Positions 1 through 14,900 of a DNA stretch of 64,000 nt are shown piece by piece (within the stretch, counting starts at the first letter, position 1; each line of letters begins with the position of its first letter). The notes under the pieces were generated by a model. The model ran no database searches. It was not told where the DNA came from and worked only from the letters and a program-made list of their open reading frames with translations. This stretch comes from Dicaeum eximium. Its lineage: Eukaryota > Chordata > Aves > Passeriformes > Dicaeidae. Position numbers and translations under genes: made by a program. The DNA is taken from contig VWZP01007832.1 in assembly GCA_013396995.1 (NCBI GenBank), forward strand, positions 2,494,313 to 2,558,312, given 5' to 3'.

Positions 1-2690
1 ACCAGTTTGGGGTTGTTAAAGGAGAATATGCTGTCCAGCCACAGAAAGCTGCCTCTTTCAACTGTGTGTTCCTCAAAATACAAATACAGTTGACACAATT
101 CTTAGCACAGCTTTCCCCAAGTACATTTTGTTTCATAAAGCTCTGGTTTGTTAATGTTCCTAGCTGAATATAACCTGCCCTGAGGATGCAGTGCTGAGAC
201 TGGAGAGCTGAGCAGCTCTTCCCACAGCCCTATGCCCCATCCACTGCACAATGTTCTGCTCTTTTTTGCCATCATCCCAAAATGAGCAAACTTCACAGAA
301 AGCTGTAACTCTGCTTAGTGTTTGCACTGCCTGCTTGCTTCTCCCCCATCTCCCCTGTGCTCTCAGCTCTAATTTACAGCCCAGAGACTGCTTGTCTCTG
401 TACCCCAGCAGATTCACTTTTTCCATTTTGCTGTCTTTCTCTTGCCCTTGATGCCTGCTCAAGTGGGACAGCACATCAGGCTCAGCCTCCTTAGCAGCTT
501 GTGAGTACATCACAGTTCTCCAAGGAGGGGTTATATTTACCACCTCCCTGTGCTTGTTGGTGGCACTGATCTGAGGGCAGCTCTCACAGCAGTGTCCTGG
601 CCAACAGATGCTTTGGTCAACAGCTTTCATTTAATGAGATGGGAGCATCACATAGCCAGACTGGGTCAGGGATGCCTGTGCCCTGAAGAGGGATGAGGCT
701 CCTCCCCTCATCCCCAGCCTCATGATGCAGCCTCAGCCAGAATCAGGCCTTCCACATGCTTCACCTTGTGTGTGTCTGAAAATCCTCTATGCCACCCTTG
801 ATGCACTATGGAGATTTCCCATCCTATCTCTGACAGCCACAGCACACAGAATTAAATACAAATATTAATAAGTAAGTATTTCCTGTCAAAATGTTGTGGA
901 GTTTATTTCTTTTTCTTTGGCCAGGAAATTGTTTGTATGTTTTTTTCTGCTGTCTTGATTTTTCTTTACCCAGTTTAAATGCCTGTTTTTGATTAAAACT
1001 GGAAAAATCTAATTTTGCTTGTACTGCAGCAGTGTCTCCTGGGAAGCACGGCTCTGTGGCCTGACGCTGCCCCCTCCTTGGTTGCAGAGGATGAGGGCAT
1101 CCCATTCCCCACCCTGGGGCAGTGCAAGCCTCCTGAGGCAGTGCTGCCAAGACTGCTGGCACAGGGGGAAGTGGGTGGACCATTTGAGGAGGGTCACCTG
1201 GGAAAAGGGGCAGCTGGAGATGCCCAAGTGACAGATAAAGTCAAGTTTTCAAAATGTTCTGCTTTTGTATTTTTCACCTGAGAGATGGCAATTTTCAGGG
1301 GGGAGCTGCTCTTGCCTCTAACTCTGAGAGCCATGGCTGATTTTAGGTCTGGCAAAGGGAGCCTGGTGTGAAGGCAGAGGCTGGAAGGAAACGCTGCTGC
1401 TGCACATCATCAGCAGACTGAGGTAACCTTTGCAATTACTCCTGTAAAACTGTTCTGGTGTCTCTGTCAGAACCTTCAGACTTTAAAAAACATTGCTGAG
1501 GCTTTTTATTTAATGCTGCTATAGTAGGATAGCTTTAGGGCTCCCTTGCTGTACAAAAGGCAGGAGGACCTGATGTGCTGCGGGAGGCTCTGTGAGAACA
1601 AGGCTGGAGCCCGCAGCGCAGGCACAGACACTCTCCTGTCCTGGGGCTGCATGCTGCTCACTCATGAGCCATGGGGACAAAGGTCTGGGTAAAGTCTTCC
1701 CATGCAGACACCCACGCTCAGCATGCCTCAGCCCTGCCTGCCTTTGTGGATGCTTTAACCTGATGAAAGCTCAGGAAGGGCTCTGACCCTTTGTGTTGCT
1801 CTTCTAGCATGATTATTACAGTGCCAGCCCCAGCTGCTCTCTGCTCCTTGGAGATCCTTCAGCCACCTGCAAACACACCTCAACACCCACACAAGCCCAC
1901 ACCTTGTAAAACATGGGTTACAGCCTACCACAAGGCCCTCTTGTTTTATCCACCATTTACAAAACACAAACCCAGCACCTCCCATGCACTCCTGCTTGAG
2001 TGCACAAACACAAACCCACAGCTTTGTTTACCCTGGTGCTACATGTGTATGCTGAATGCAAAATGTGTCCTCATGGCATAGGGTTTGCCTTCCAAAGAAC
2101 ATGACAGTCTTTTGTGTGCAGCAGAAGATGAGCTGCACAAGCAGCTCCGTGAGGGAAGCAGCCTCCAGCCCAGTTTTGCTGCGGGGTGGCTTTGCTGCTG
2201 GAGTGGATTTATGTGTCCCCTGCCAAAGCCTGAGCTGACAGCTGAAGACAAAGACTCCTTGCAGTCTGGGGCTGCTGTGGCCAGACTGAGCTGCAGAGAA
2301 AACTGTTGTGTCAATAATTACCCGACCTGCACACACAGCTCTGTGTGCCATCCAGAAATGTGTGCACTTAGTGCATGCCCTGTGCACACATTTCCATGTG
2401 CTCCCACATGGAAATCCATAAGATCAGAGGTGCCCTATGCAGCACACAGAAAGCCATGTGCAAACTGCAAACACACCTGAGTGCCAGCACTACACATGGC
2501 ACCAAAAACCTATCCATGTGGAGGATCCTGCAGCCTCTGGCACTGGCCATGGTGCAGGGCTGGGCATGGCTCTTAGGGATGGCCAGTGTATAGACTTCAA
2601 ACTGAAATGCCTCTGGGATTTTAGAGGTGGGATAGCCTCTGGTTTCCTGGCATCTGAATACTGTGTATGTATCCTCTTGTTAGGAGCAAG
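1..2690. other. Gene-poor upstream flank, segment 1
   Basis: I see no gene in this stretch. The open frames are short, interrupted, and occur on both strands without recognisable protein similarity or plausible splice-site pairing. Composition is mixed, with small GC-richer patches rich in CTG/CAG words. It holds no tRNA, rRNA or tandem repeat that I can recognise. It could carry non-coding transcript exons or regulatory elements, but nothing in the bases proves it. Confidence 0.6.
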
Positions 2691-2699
2691 GGCATTAGG

Positions 2700-2900
2700 A
2701 AGTTTTTCACAGAAGGGGTGATTGGGCATTGGAATTCCAAGGGATGTGGTGGAGTCATTGTACCTGGAGGTGTTTAAGAAAAGACTGGATGTGGTACTTA
2801 GTGCCATGATTTAGCTGACAGGTTGGTTTTAGGTCATAGTTTGCATTTGATGATCTCAAAGGTCTTTTCCAACCTAGCTGAGTCTGTGATTCTGTAATTA
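2700..2900 (+). mobile_element. CR1 LINE 3'-end fragment
   Basis: The segment carries the sequence order typical of the CR1 3' end. First comes a 'ttcacagaaggggtga' type motif, then 'ggcattggaat', then the 'gtggtggagtca' and 'ggaggtgtttaagaaaagac' blocks, then 'gatgatctcaaaggtctttt' and 'ccaacct', and it closes on 'gtgattctgtaatt', a degraded form of the CR1 terminal short repeat. It is a heavily 5'-truncated and mutated copy of about 200 bp in plus orientation, which is the usual state of CR1 in bird genomes. No coding capacity remains. Confidence 0.85.
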
Positions 2901-5900
2901 GCACTGGATATTAGCTGGGTAGTTAGTGGTGAAGGGATAACCAGAGGGGAAAGGGGTTGTTTTTCATGGTGTGGCACTAGGAGGAACTTCTGAAAAGTCA
3001 AAATCAGCCCTTGGCTTGCTGAAAGGGATTTATCCCTTGTTCCTGGATACTGAAAACCATAAAAAGAGCACAAACAACCCTCCAATTATGACTGCTTGCT
3101 CTTGGATAATGCTCATTGTGTTTTAGCAGCAATCTCACAAGGCTCTGATTTCATATCTCTTTTGGCTGGGGAGGAAATTTCTGGGGTCTTCTCTTGCCCT
3201 GGGAGTTTGAAGTGACCATGAGTAAACTGAGGGCTTCAGGTGGGTTTTGCTAAGGCACAGAGTGGGCTGGGCTCCTGCTGGCTCAGCTCTGTCCTGGCAC
3301 ATATCTGTCAGCCCAACGAGGCTGAGGCAGGAGGTTAGAGCTCCTCTTGTCTTGCACAGCTGCTGTCACAGCATGCCTCTGAGCCAAGGTTTCACCCCAG
3401 GTTTCTCATACTTCATTCTGGAGCAGAGAAACAGCTAGCAAGACAAGGACAAGACTGAGTGTGCAGGGGGCTGTTAATAGGAGCAGATTTCCTTGGAGGA
3501 AAATTGAAGGCATGAGTAGTTGCATTTAAGGCTTTTGAGATGGAAAATAAAGAACAGAAACCTCAAATATATTGCCCTTATCAAAATCACTCATGTACCA
3601 CTACACTCCTCTCCTGCAAAATGAAATCAGAACAGCATTATCTTATGGTAATTTGGGGTTCTGACTGTTGGTGCTCAAATATTTAAGGTTGGAATGGTCA
3701 GGTGAGGTAAGTGCTACTTGTTCCAAAAAACTTCCGCATTTTGGGAAGGATTCTTGCTGGAGGCAATATGAAGGTGTCAGAACTGTCTGTTCCATTCTGT
3801 CTTCAGGAAGGCTAAATGTGGCAGGAAAAATAGTGTGAGACTGGAAGAAAACAGGGGTGAATGCTACAAAGGCTTGGACACTGTGGACATCTTTGTTGAC
3901 ACTCAATGCTGAATCTGTGAGAAGCTGTGTAAACAAGTACTGCTCTTTATCCTAGGAAAACCATGAAAGAAGATGATGTCTGATAGCACCAGGCTGTGGA
4001 AGAACTAGGAAGGGCAGGCTGGGCTCTGGGAGGCTTGCTGTGCAGGTGGGCAGCATGGTAATACACACCCAAAAGTGTTCTCTGTGATCTGTTTTGCCCT
4101 TGGTCACCCCACTGAGCCTGCTTTGAGCCCCACTTGGTGCTCTCCACGCTTTCTGTGGGGCTGTATCTGAGCTGAGGTCAGAGTTCTTTTGCTGTTAGCT
4201 GGGACAAGAAGACAGCAAGTAAAATCCAAGAGATAAATGGTGCCTGTCAGTCCTTTCTGTGTGTTCCAGTGAACTGGATTTGTTGTTTAACAACCAGCAG
4301 CTCTCCCTGTGTGCAATGTTCCCTGTGGACAAAATACTCAGCTCCTTACCTATCAGGTTCCAGCAAACAGGGATCCAAAAAGGCTTTTAGAAAAGGGGTT
4401 TCTGCTCAGTCGTGGGTTATTGATCAGTGGAAAGAACAAAATGCTCCTCATGCTGTGGGAACCACATATCCTTGTATCTTTAGCAATAAAATCCAATACT
4501 GACTTTTCAAATACAGACAGGGCATTGCATGGCAGACCTGGAGCTGCTGCTTCTCACCGGGGCCTTGCTTGGGACTTCTGCTTCTAACAAGGGGTCAGCA
4601 GAAAGCATTCTGTGATGAGGTGAGAAATGTGGTTAGCGTTTTATTTGTGATTCTTCCAAAGTCTCTGCATGAGTGGGAAGCACAGCTCCCTCTCCTTATC
4701 TGTCTGCTTCTTTTTCCAGGAGCCTGGCCACAGCAATGTATGCACTTTATGCACATCAGCATCCTGTCTGCAGGGCATGAACCAGAGGAAGCAGGTTAGG
4801 GCTGGATGTAATTCTACCACAGGTCTGATCCAGCATTTATCTCCTGGGTAGGAAACAACTCCCAGGAGGTGCTGATATTTTGAAAGGAAGCGATGAGGAT
4901 TGAAGCACGTTGCACTCTGCACGAGGGACTGGCTTGAGGCAGAAGAGTTTTTGTCTGGGCTGGTGTGACAGGACATCCCAGCCCAGACAGGATGGATCTG
5001 TCCATGAACCAGGACAACCTTCAGGTAAGGAAGCCATCTGTCTGTATTGGTGGGCCTTGGCTGTATAACCCACAAAGGATAATTGTGTTGTATGTTAGGG
5101 ATGTATTCTGCATTAGCCAGGCAGGCTCCCCTACACATGACCGTGCGGTACCTGAGGGTGCAGCAGCTGTGTGTGCAGCTGTGCAGTGACACAAGCTTTT
5201 ACTGTGGCCTTGGGGCTGCAACTGTCAAAGAAAGAGTGCCTCTTCCCTGGGCTGGCTGGCAGGGCTGTGCTGGAGTCATGCTGCAAGTGTGAGACCTTCC
5301 ATTGTGCTCAGCTCTGGGCAGGTTTGTTATTTAGGGCATATCCTCAGAAAAAGGGATCCCAGAATCAGATGACTCCAGGAGCTGTTATTTATTAATTTAA
5401 TTCATTAATTTTATAGATTTATATTAATATTGTTTATGTATTTCTTCTGTTATGCATTTCCCTTTTTGTTTTATTAAGCATTTTCCATTCAGTTATCTGC
5501 TTAGTGCAGGCATTGGAGTTAGTCATGTCAATACCAGATATTGAATCTGTTGTCCTGCCAGATCTAAGAGGGCAAAGCTAAGGCTGAACATCCACCCTGA
5601 AGTCAGCACTTGCTATACTGAAGGACTAAATCCAAATGGGACCCACTGTGTTTTTGGGATTCTTTACCTAACATTTAAGTGTCACAATCATTCCACCTTA
5701 AACCTGTAGGTGCTCAGCTAATCACTATAATGAAGTTCTGGTTTTTTGCCCAAGGCACTGTCTGAAGTCTCAGACTGTTCTGACCCCACAGTTGTACTCA
5801 GACCAGGTCTCCTAGAACAGGCCTCAGATAAATGTCAACAAACATTGTCATTTTTGTGTTACTTGGTCCTGCAGCCAGCAGATCGAGCATCAGCCTCTGG

Positions 5901-8900
5901 TGGGACAGAAATGAAGACTTGTGTCCCATCCTTACTCTGCCTGATTTGGCTCTGGGATTAAACCTGATTCCACCACACCCTGGAGGGAAGTGTAGGCAGA
6001 GGTGACAGTGGAACCCCTGTCTGCAGCTCTGGGTCTGGTTTTGTCACCCTAGGCAGGTCCCAAGCTCCATGGTTCTGAGGAGAGAGACATGCTGCTCTTA
6101 GCCTGGAGGCTGCCACCAAAGCCCTTCTCCATGGCCCCTCCTGCTATCCAGCTGACTTCCAGCTTCCTCTGCCACTACCTTAACAATCTCCCTGTCTTGT
6201 ACAGTGAACCCTGGGAACCCAATTCTTGACTGAATCTGTCCATGGATGAAAAGACACCAAGGAGCTTGGCATTGCCAGGCAACTTGTGAGGTATTTGTGC
6301 GCTACTTGGCAGCCCTGATTGCTACAGCCATGTGGGAAGCTGCTGGTGGTGAGGCAGCACAGTGCACAACTAGTTAAGCCTTTCATGGCTGCTCAAAGAA
6401 TCACAGGGAAGGAAGATGATTTCAAAACCAGCTCCTGATTCTGGAGTTCACAGGCATCTCAGGAAGTGCTTACAAAACCAGGGCTGGTCTCAGCCATTGG
6501 AGGCCTACAAGGTCCACATCTTATGGGCAATGTGGTATTGAGGAAGGGTACAGGGCTTTGAATTGCTCTTTGATATTTATAGTCCTGTTGGATTTTAAAA
6601 GCAATTCTTCTGGTGTGTTTAATACCACGGGCACAAGGAGGACTCAAGAGGCCTAAGGCAAGAGAGAGGATTACTCTTCACATACAGGCTCAGCAGAGCG
6701 ATGGCCTGATGTAACAGGATCAGACACCTGCATAGAGGACTCAGGCAATCAGCCCCATTTGCCCCTGCCTGCTCAGCCATGGCTTCAGGCTGTGAAAAAT
6801 AGGAATTATGTTCAGAAGAAGTTTTGAGGCTAAACCGAGTATTAATTTTGGTTTCTTTTCCTTGTTTTCAACTACAGTTCAAGAGACTCAAACACTTTTC
6901 TACATGAGGACCAGAAACGTGGTGGTTTTTTTTCTGAGCAGAAACTGAGAATCTTGTGTAAAGACGAAGACTGGGATTTAAAGATAGCAATGAATGTGTC
7001 TTCAGCTATCATGATAAAAGCCCAAGGCACATGGGTCTGGATGAAGTGCCAGAGTGGAGTGTGAGTGTTTGGGTGCAGAGGGCTGAAAGGAAAGGGTTTG
7101 TTCTTCTGCAGCCCAGATGTTGGCCACAAGCCAGAAGTCTTGCACTTGAAGTTTGCAAGGTCTACACCTTCCACATTACAGCACCGTGCCTTCTTTCCCA
7201 CTCTGCAGCTTCTCCCAAGGTACCTGCGAGGAGGCCACACAAGTCCTGTGCAGAAGGGTGCTGCAGAACCCTGCAGCTGCAGTCCTGAGCTGGGGGTGTT
7301 CCCCTCACTGTGGATTTGCCCCATCTGAGGTCCTGGAGAACAAGGTATTTTCAGGGCTGTTTCACACCAGGAGCCACCACCTCTGCCCATGGGTCAGCCA
7401 CGCTTGCTGCCCCTCTGCCCTTGGGGGACACTGCTTTGGAGCCACCTAAGAGCTGCACCCAAGAGTTTTGCTCTTTCAGCAGAGCTGGGGGGTGTACTGC
7501 AGGGATGTCTTTGCCCCTACACTGACTTACTGCCAGCAAGAGCACATATAGATCTTGCTATATATAAACAAGCAGGGTCAGAGCTCTATTTTTAGCCTAG
7601 CTCAAAATATATCCCTTGCAGTGCATTTCTTGCCACCAATTTCTAGTCCTGTCTTCTTGCCACAAAAAGCCCTGTGAGGTCAATGAGGTCTGTCAGCCCT
7701 GGGATCAAAGGGGGGGACAGGGTAGAAAACTTTGCTATGGGACATTCCCCGGTACCGTGCCCTGCTGTGAGCACAAGGTGAGGTGGGCACTTGTACTAAA
7801 GCATCCCTTTAACATTTCAGGTGAGTGAGAAAGTTTCCAGGACAATTTTTAGCATTCAGAGTCAACCACTGTGTAAAATGAAAGCCCAGCAGCTCAACTG
7901 TTCCAGAGCCAGCTGTGGGCACGGGGGGAGTAGCGAGAAGAATTGGATACTGCAGGACACCTGTCCCACCACTGTAAGTCTCTTTTGCTGTACCAGGTAC
8001 ATACAGCTCTGTCCTCTCTAGGTCTGAGCTTTGCTTTCTCTTGTAGCTGATAGGATCAAGGAGTAGAGGGCAAGAGCACCCCATTTATCTCGTGCCAGTA
8101 CATGATGTGATTGGTGCTGCAGTGTGATGGTTCTTGTCATGCTTCAAACATTTCCTGGAGCCATCATGGCAGTAATGAATGAAGTGCTGCTTCTGTCCTG
8201 CAGTCCAGGGTGATTTTTGGAGATTCTGCATTGGCTTTCCATCTTCCTAAAGCAGACACCTTTGGAGGTTTTTGCAGTACAGCTGATGTCACTGCTGCTA
8301 TTTAACCTGACTGCATGGGGACAGGAGGTGGCTAACCTAAGGCTGGACAGGCAGTATTTTCATAAAGGGAAACCTGCAGCCTTCTTGGCTGCAGGTATGG
8401 GAAAGGGGTGGAGGTGATAAGTGAGAGGGCAGAGGGACCAAAGACTGGGGGCAGTGACTCCTCTTGCAGTGACAGCTCCTGCCCCTGGCTGCATGCTCTG
8501 CCTGCTGCTATGACCCCTTTTCTCTGGCTCCTGGGGAGGAGTTTGAGGAGAGCACACTCAGCCAGCTCTGGGAAGGTGCAGCAGAGTGTCCTGTGGTCAT
8601 CTCTCCTGCTTCTGTTGTGTGCCTGGGTCCCCTGTGACACAGACATCCCTAAGGGACAGTTTGCTCCGAGGGGCTTTGGGTTCTAAAGGGCTCCCACGCT
8701 CCCTGGCTCTGCTGTGCCATTGTGCAGCTGCTGAGCTGGGGCAGCTGTCTGAGTACGTGCTGCAGCCCAGGATGAGCAGATCAACTTGCTGTCTTTCATC
8801 ACAGGCTAAGCTTCATTTCGATTGCCTTGCAATAGTCCTGGCTCATCCTGTGCGTGGCTGGTTACTCATGGTAACTCATGTCACCCTAACCCAGCTCTGA

Positions 8901-11900
8901 GTCCCAGCTCACTGTAAAACTTATGCTAGTTCAGGATTTTTTTCTCGCTATCTTGGCTCCTGGAAGCCTCTGGTCTGGCAAATGTCTCTCCTTTTGCTTC
9001 TATGACACTTTCCACACTTCCTGTTATGGAAAGAAAGAGCATTAAAATGTGATTCCAGTATTCTTAGTGTGCTGGGAAGAGAGAGAGGAAATGCATCCAC
9101 TATTAAAAAATAATCATGACTTTCCAGCAGTTTTATATCAGAGGGAAACAAAGAGGTTTTGAAACAACCTGTTCTGTTTATTCCTTTTATGAACCATGGC
9201 TCTTTGTAAATTTATTCCTGTTAACTAAAAGGCAAAAGAAAATTAATGGCATTTTGGTTTTTTTAGTCTTTATACAGGGGTTAATATGGATTTCTAAGCA
9301 GGAAGGCTGGAAGAATCCTAGTAGATCAGTCAGTGGAGCAGAGTGTTGTTGGAACACCAGTGCAAAGATCCACAAGCTACAAATCTATACCAAAAGGAAG
9401 ATTGTGCACAGAATCATGTCAGCAAATATGTGGAGGAGGAAGGTAAGGATTATGAAGATGTGTGAAACAGACAGCTAAGTTCTTACAAGTTCCTTACAGT
9501 TACCCATGATACTTCTAAGGGAAAATACATTAATTTATGATTCATTACTTACGCAGGATTAATTTTCTAATTTCTTATTTGTAATTAACTAATAAATACG
9601 TGAAGCACAAGCATTTCAATGTGAAAATATATTTACATGGAGGCAGGAGACTATTGCTATTAAGCAGTAGTAAGCTTGCCACCTTGGGATGAATATCAGT
9701 ATCAGCTATAACTGAATTCTTTGTTCATGGTTTGATGATTACCAGAACATCAACTAGGAGAAGAAAAGGTTGGTAATGTAGGCTTACTACAGACTCCTGT
9801 AGCCTAGGAAGAGTCTGAAGCCTGTGGAAATCAGGGAAAGACAGCAAAACTGTTCTAAGGCCAAAGGCTCCATTTCATTTTTCACTGTGAACCTGTCTCT
9901 CACAGCATCAGCTCATCTCCTCCTCCCAGTTTGACCATTTCATTGTATATGGCTATTTAGTGATTAAAAATGTAATGGGAAATTGGCACTTTCCTTTTGT
10001 TAACCCTTAAAACTTCTCCTTTCCAACTTCTGCACTTCTCTCACTTCCAGAGAGCTGTGAAGGGAATATTTGGATATCCACAAGACTAAGACCAGGATCA
10101 GGCAGGCAAAAAAGATGGCCAGTGCCTAGTTCCTGATATATCACCGTTTTTTTTGTGGTAAATGGAGAATCCTTGCTGTCTGGTGGACACAGTGGCCAAA
10201 GCTCAGGTTCTCTGGGTCTATATCATGGGGAGGGGAATGGATGAAGAAGCAGAAGAGACTAGAGCTTGAATTTTGGCCATGGCCTGTTTGCTACTCCAAT
10301 CAACAGTGCCCCAAGTGCTAATTATAATTTCCTTATTCTTTATATTTGGCCAGGGCAAATGACAAAGTGGGGGAAAGCCAAAAATAAGCAGCCCTCAGAA
10401 TAGCCCTCTCCACATCTTCCTGGTAATGGCATCTCTGAAGAAGACTGCTTGGTCCCCTTCAGACAACCCTTCAGAGGCTATTTTAATCCATTTTTAGTTG
10501 CAAATAGCATTTATCAGAATAAGTGTGGGCTGGTTGCCAGCTCCTTCAGATCTTTGACAGCCTGGAGGGGCAAGTCTCTGAAAAATAACTGAGTGTGCTT
10601 CTACTGCATGTTCCCCTGCCCAGGGGATTTTGGGAACATAATAAGGAAACATTCATCTGATGGAGCAGAGCCCAGGAACCAGTGCTTTACTAAACCACGA
10701 TTCCTCTGTCATCAACACTTGTTCCTAGGAATCAGAGCTCTTGTTCCTGTCATCAGTGGGGTTGCTTCAGATTCAATTTAGCAATCATTAGGAGGCAAAG
10801 AAGCAAGGTTGGCAAAAAGGTTAGAGAGTCACTAATTTCTGAGTCACTGCTTAGAGCATGACCCTAGCTAATTGTGTTCAAAAATCCTTGCTGACAGTCA
10901 TCTCATTGCCACTCCGTGGTCTCCAGTGAGCTCCATATCTTTGACAAGTCCATAAACTGTTCAAAGTTATATTTTAAAAAATGCAATATTGAACATTAAT
11001 TGGCATTCCCAGGGAAGGAAACCTGGAGCAGGCTGAAGCTTGAATGATTAATTATTTAAGAGATGAAATGCCCCCTTTCCCTGGAGAAATTTTGATACCA
11101 GGCAGTACCTGGGCAGCTTGCCTTGCTGCTCTGTTCTGGACTCTGAGGCTGTCATCTTTCATCAATTCTAAATCAATTTTAACATGTCTTAGGAATAATA
11201 TGTGTGGTGACCTACTGCCTGACTTCCCTGGGAAAGGAGAAAGCCCCGACAGAGGAGTGGGGCATAACATGAGAGATCTTGGGGTCTGAGAGATGTTGTC
11301 TTAGGAGAAATTTAGGAAAATATTGCTACATTCATGGTGCATTGCTGTCCTCCAGCATTTGTCATAGTGACTTTGAAGACCACTTGATCTGGCCTTGATC
11401 TATTTATATCTCTTGTATTCAAACCATCTGAAATGCAGATCATGAACAGTACTATGCAGAAAGCCTGTTGAGTGTGTGATACCTGAGACAGTTTTGGATG
11501 CATGATCCTGGCCCTGCGTCAGCGTAATAGTGATAAATTCTTTGCTATGATGGGGGAATTGTTGCATTTCATCAAGAATACAATGGTACCAATCCATTTC
11601 TCTCTCTCCTGACCTGAGACCCAGTTATATGTTTTACCATGTGCAAAATATGTGTTCGCATATTTTGACAGTCACAGCAAACATTTCAGGACAATATGGG
11701 AATTTTCACAATGTCGCTAGGTTCTTGTTTCTTTATTATTTAAAAGGGTAAAGCCTGGTAGCAACAGAACCCATCAGACATGGTAATGTGCAGATGCAAG
11801 CAAGCCTTCAAGGAATATTAGCCAATCTTTTTCTCCCTATTTTATTTCACTGTTTGTGAGAGGAAAGAAGACTTGGCCAGAGGTGAGCAGGCAGATCATA

Positions 11901-14900
11901 TTTCTAATTATGTCAAGTTTGAAGGCTGACTAGACAATCCTTGTGGCTACTGTTGACCTCCATCCATGCGCTGTCAGGGTCTTGTGACCTGTCATTTGTT
12001 GCCTGGAAAATGCCAATAAACCTGACTTACCAATTGTGTGTCATCCTCTCAACACCAATAGGGCAGTTAAAATTTTCCTATTAAGTATTACTGTTTTAAC
12101 TTGATTGTATAAGAGTTGCAGCAAAAAAACCAAAAGGCAGCCCTTACCTACAAGCTCGTGTCAATTCTGTTTCACTCTGTTTCCACAGATACATTTGGCT
12201 GTTGAGCAGGGCAGTGTTTAAACAGTGGAAACAGTAGGGGATGAGTCACTGCCTCAGCAAGCTGGGGATGCTTCTGCTCGCTGCCTCCAGACTAATTAAT
12301 TTATCATGAAAGTGGAGGAGTTTTGCTGAATGTCACCATGCTTGTTTTCCCTGCCTGGGCTTCCCCCATTATTTCTACGTGGATCTTTAATGGAAAAATT
12401 GGGTTTGCCATCTGTAAGTGCACCTGTCTCTGATGGTGCTGCAGGCCCACATGGGAAACCCCAGCAGCATTTTTGCTTGCATGACTCCAGGCCCTGCACC
12501 ATGACAGCGTGCCCAGGACACGTCAGAGGCCACTCTGCTGAGAGTGAGGATAGCACCTGAAGTCCCATGGAGAAGGCAGCTGCTCCTGGCTCACTGCCCC
12601 ACATTCTTGGCTGCTTCCTGCCTCGGTGCCTTACTTGTTGTGCCAGCTGGAGCCTTGGGGGAGCTGCTGCTGATTTAATCGTTCAGTAAATTCCCCTGTG
12701 CAAATACAGATGAAAGCATCCCACTCTCAGGGAGGGCTGGTGCCAGGAGTGCCAGACAGCAGTCCAAATAGTTGCATGGAAAGCTGGAAAGGACATTTTA
12801 TGATTTTACCAACAGGTTTGAGTCACAGATGTCCTTCCACTCATGCACTCCTGAATTCAGAGCCTTAAGAGCCAAATGCCTTGTCACAGCTATTCCTACT
12901 CACGACAAAGATGGATTTACCCTGATGCAGATTTTTCATGGAAGTCAGCTTCGATACATGTGTTATCTAGTAAAGCTTGGGCATCCTTGTGACTACTAAA
13001 AGTTCTGCAATGCTTTCAACTGGGGAATAAACCCACCTTTTTCATCTTGGCTCAGCTGAATTCTCTCCCCTGCATTTTCAGGGATAGGTGCTGCTCCTCA
13101 CCTAGTGAGGGGGTATTCAAGATATTGAATTTAAATAGATGGTTTAGCATTTAGAATCAAAAGAAAGTTTACATCTCTGAGCATCTAAAAGTGGTAGCTG
13201 CTGAAATAAAACTGAATACTTGTGGGGAAATCTTTATAGGCCAAATGAGAAGGGATGAGCTCTGGCAGTTCATATTTGACTAAACCATCTGCAGAAGGTC
13301 ACAGGCTCCATTTTGTGTTGAGGAAATGCTAAGGCCAGACTGAGGTGAGAAGGAAGGAGGAAGCAAGCAGGGCCTTAAGGAATAAAAGGAGAGAAAACCA
13401 GAAATGATACTTGAAAGCAGGAGACTGGTGGAAAATGTCAACTCCTTACACTTACAGTGTTGCAGAAACAAAGGGGAGATCTTACCTGAGCAACGAGGGC
13501 AGCAAGGTCGGTGTATCTGGGGGTTGTATTTGTTTAGGTTTTTTTGAAAATGCACTTAATGTTTCGTTTTGTCTTTGGATATTTATATAAATACAGGGGT
13601 AGAACTTATCATAAAAGGCTTGCATTGTGGTATGGTAAGCAAAGATTCCTCCTCATTTCCCATAGTTCCCTTAAAATCAGCTCCCAGAGCAGAGGCAGTA
13701 CACAGTGTGCGCATATTCTGAGGGTGGCAATACAGAAATGAGTAAGCAAAGGGCTGCCTCTTGCTTTGAGCTCAGAGCACTTGGACATGCTGTCCTGGTG
13801 GCAGGCACACACCAGAGACAGGGGGCAAAGTTTGCTCTTTTCCCAACAGGCCAGAGCTGTCTTTAGCATCCGAGTTCCCACCCTGTCATCCACCGCCCTC
13901 TCATAAAGGGCACTGGGACAGAACACTGTTCTGGATGAGCTTCCAGAGACCTTTTAAGGCTGTGAGATTTTTCTTTTGTAGCTGCAATTTACTGGTAAAA
14001 CTTGTCTGAATTATGCAGGCTTTTTACGGTGAAACGGGTTCAAGAACCCCTATTTTTAGTCCAGCTCTAAACAAGTGCAAGAATTACTGCCTGCTAGTCT
14101 TGCCTTCCTCTGTGGCCCTTTCCCTCACCAGGGCTGTCAGCTTTCTGTGCCAGATAGTTGTAAGGTGGCAGGAACAGTCAGAGAAACTGGACTATTTAGT
14201 CTGAAAGAAATCGTAAGCTGCTTTTCCAGGACCACAGAAAGCCAATCAATCCTCTTGGTTTGTCACAGCAAGCTGATGTGACACTAACTAGCAAGTCCAG
14301 GTTGCTCTCAGAACAGGATACCTGAAAAGTGTTCTGGCTTTTGGAAGATTGTTGATGAGGAATGAGGTAAATGTAAGCATGTGGCACTGGAATGTTGAGG
14401 GTGTGTGTATGTGCACTGCTGATGTTACAGATATTTAACACGCACGTTCCTTGACGGCAAGAGCTGTACTTGAAAAACCATTTCCAATCATAACAAGGAC
14501 TCGGGTTGACCTGTGGAAATGTTAACTGTGGCAGAGTTCCTTACTCCAATATCCGTTTATATAAAGCATGTATGTGCTGTCCCTTTGTTTTATATACAAA
14601 TTGACATGGAGTCCATCCCAGGAAGCTTATGATCTCGGCTTAGCACTAAAGGATGCATGGATGGGAATGGCTGGAAAACACACAGGACCCCACCCTCAGA
14701 AGAGGCAGTGATTGCCATGAACCCGCTGTGCTAATCCCTACTCATATTGTTTCTCATTTGACCTCAGCTCCAGCAGGTATCAAAGAACCTTGCAGCACAC
14801 CTACAGCCAGATGCCCCTGGAAGAGCCCTGGGGAGTAGGAATGGTGGGCTAGACCATTCTGAGGCTGCCTCTGCAGCACACACATGTGTGTCCTGTTCCA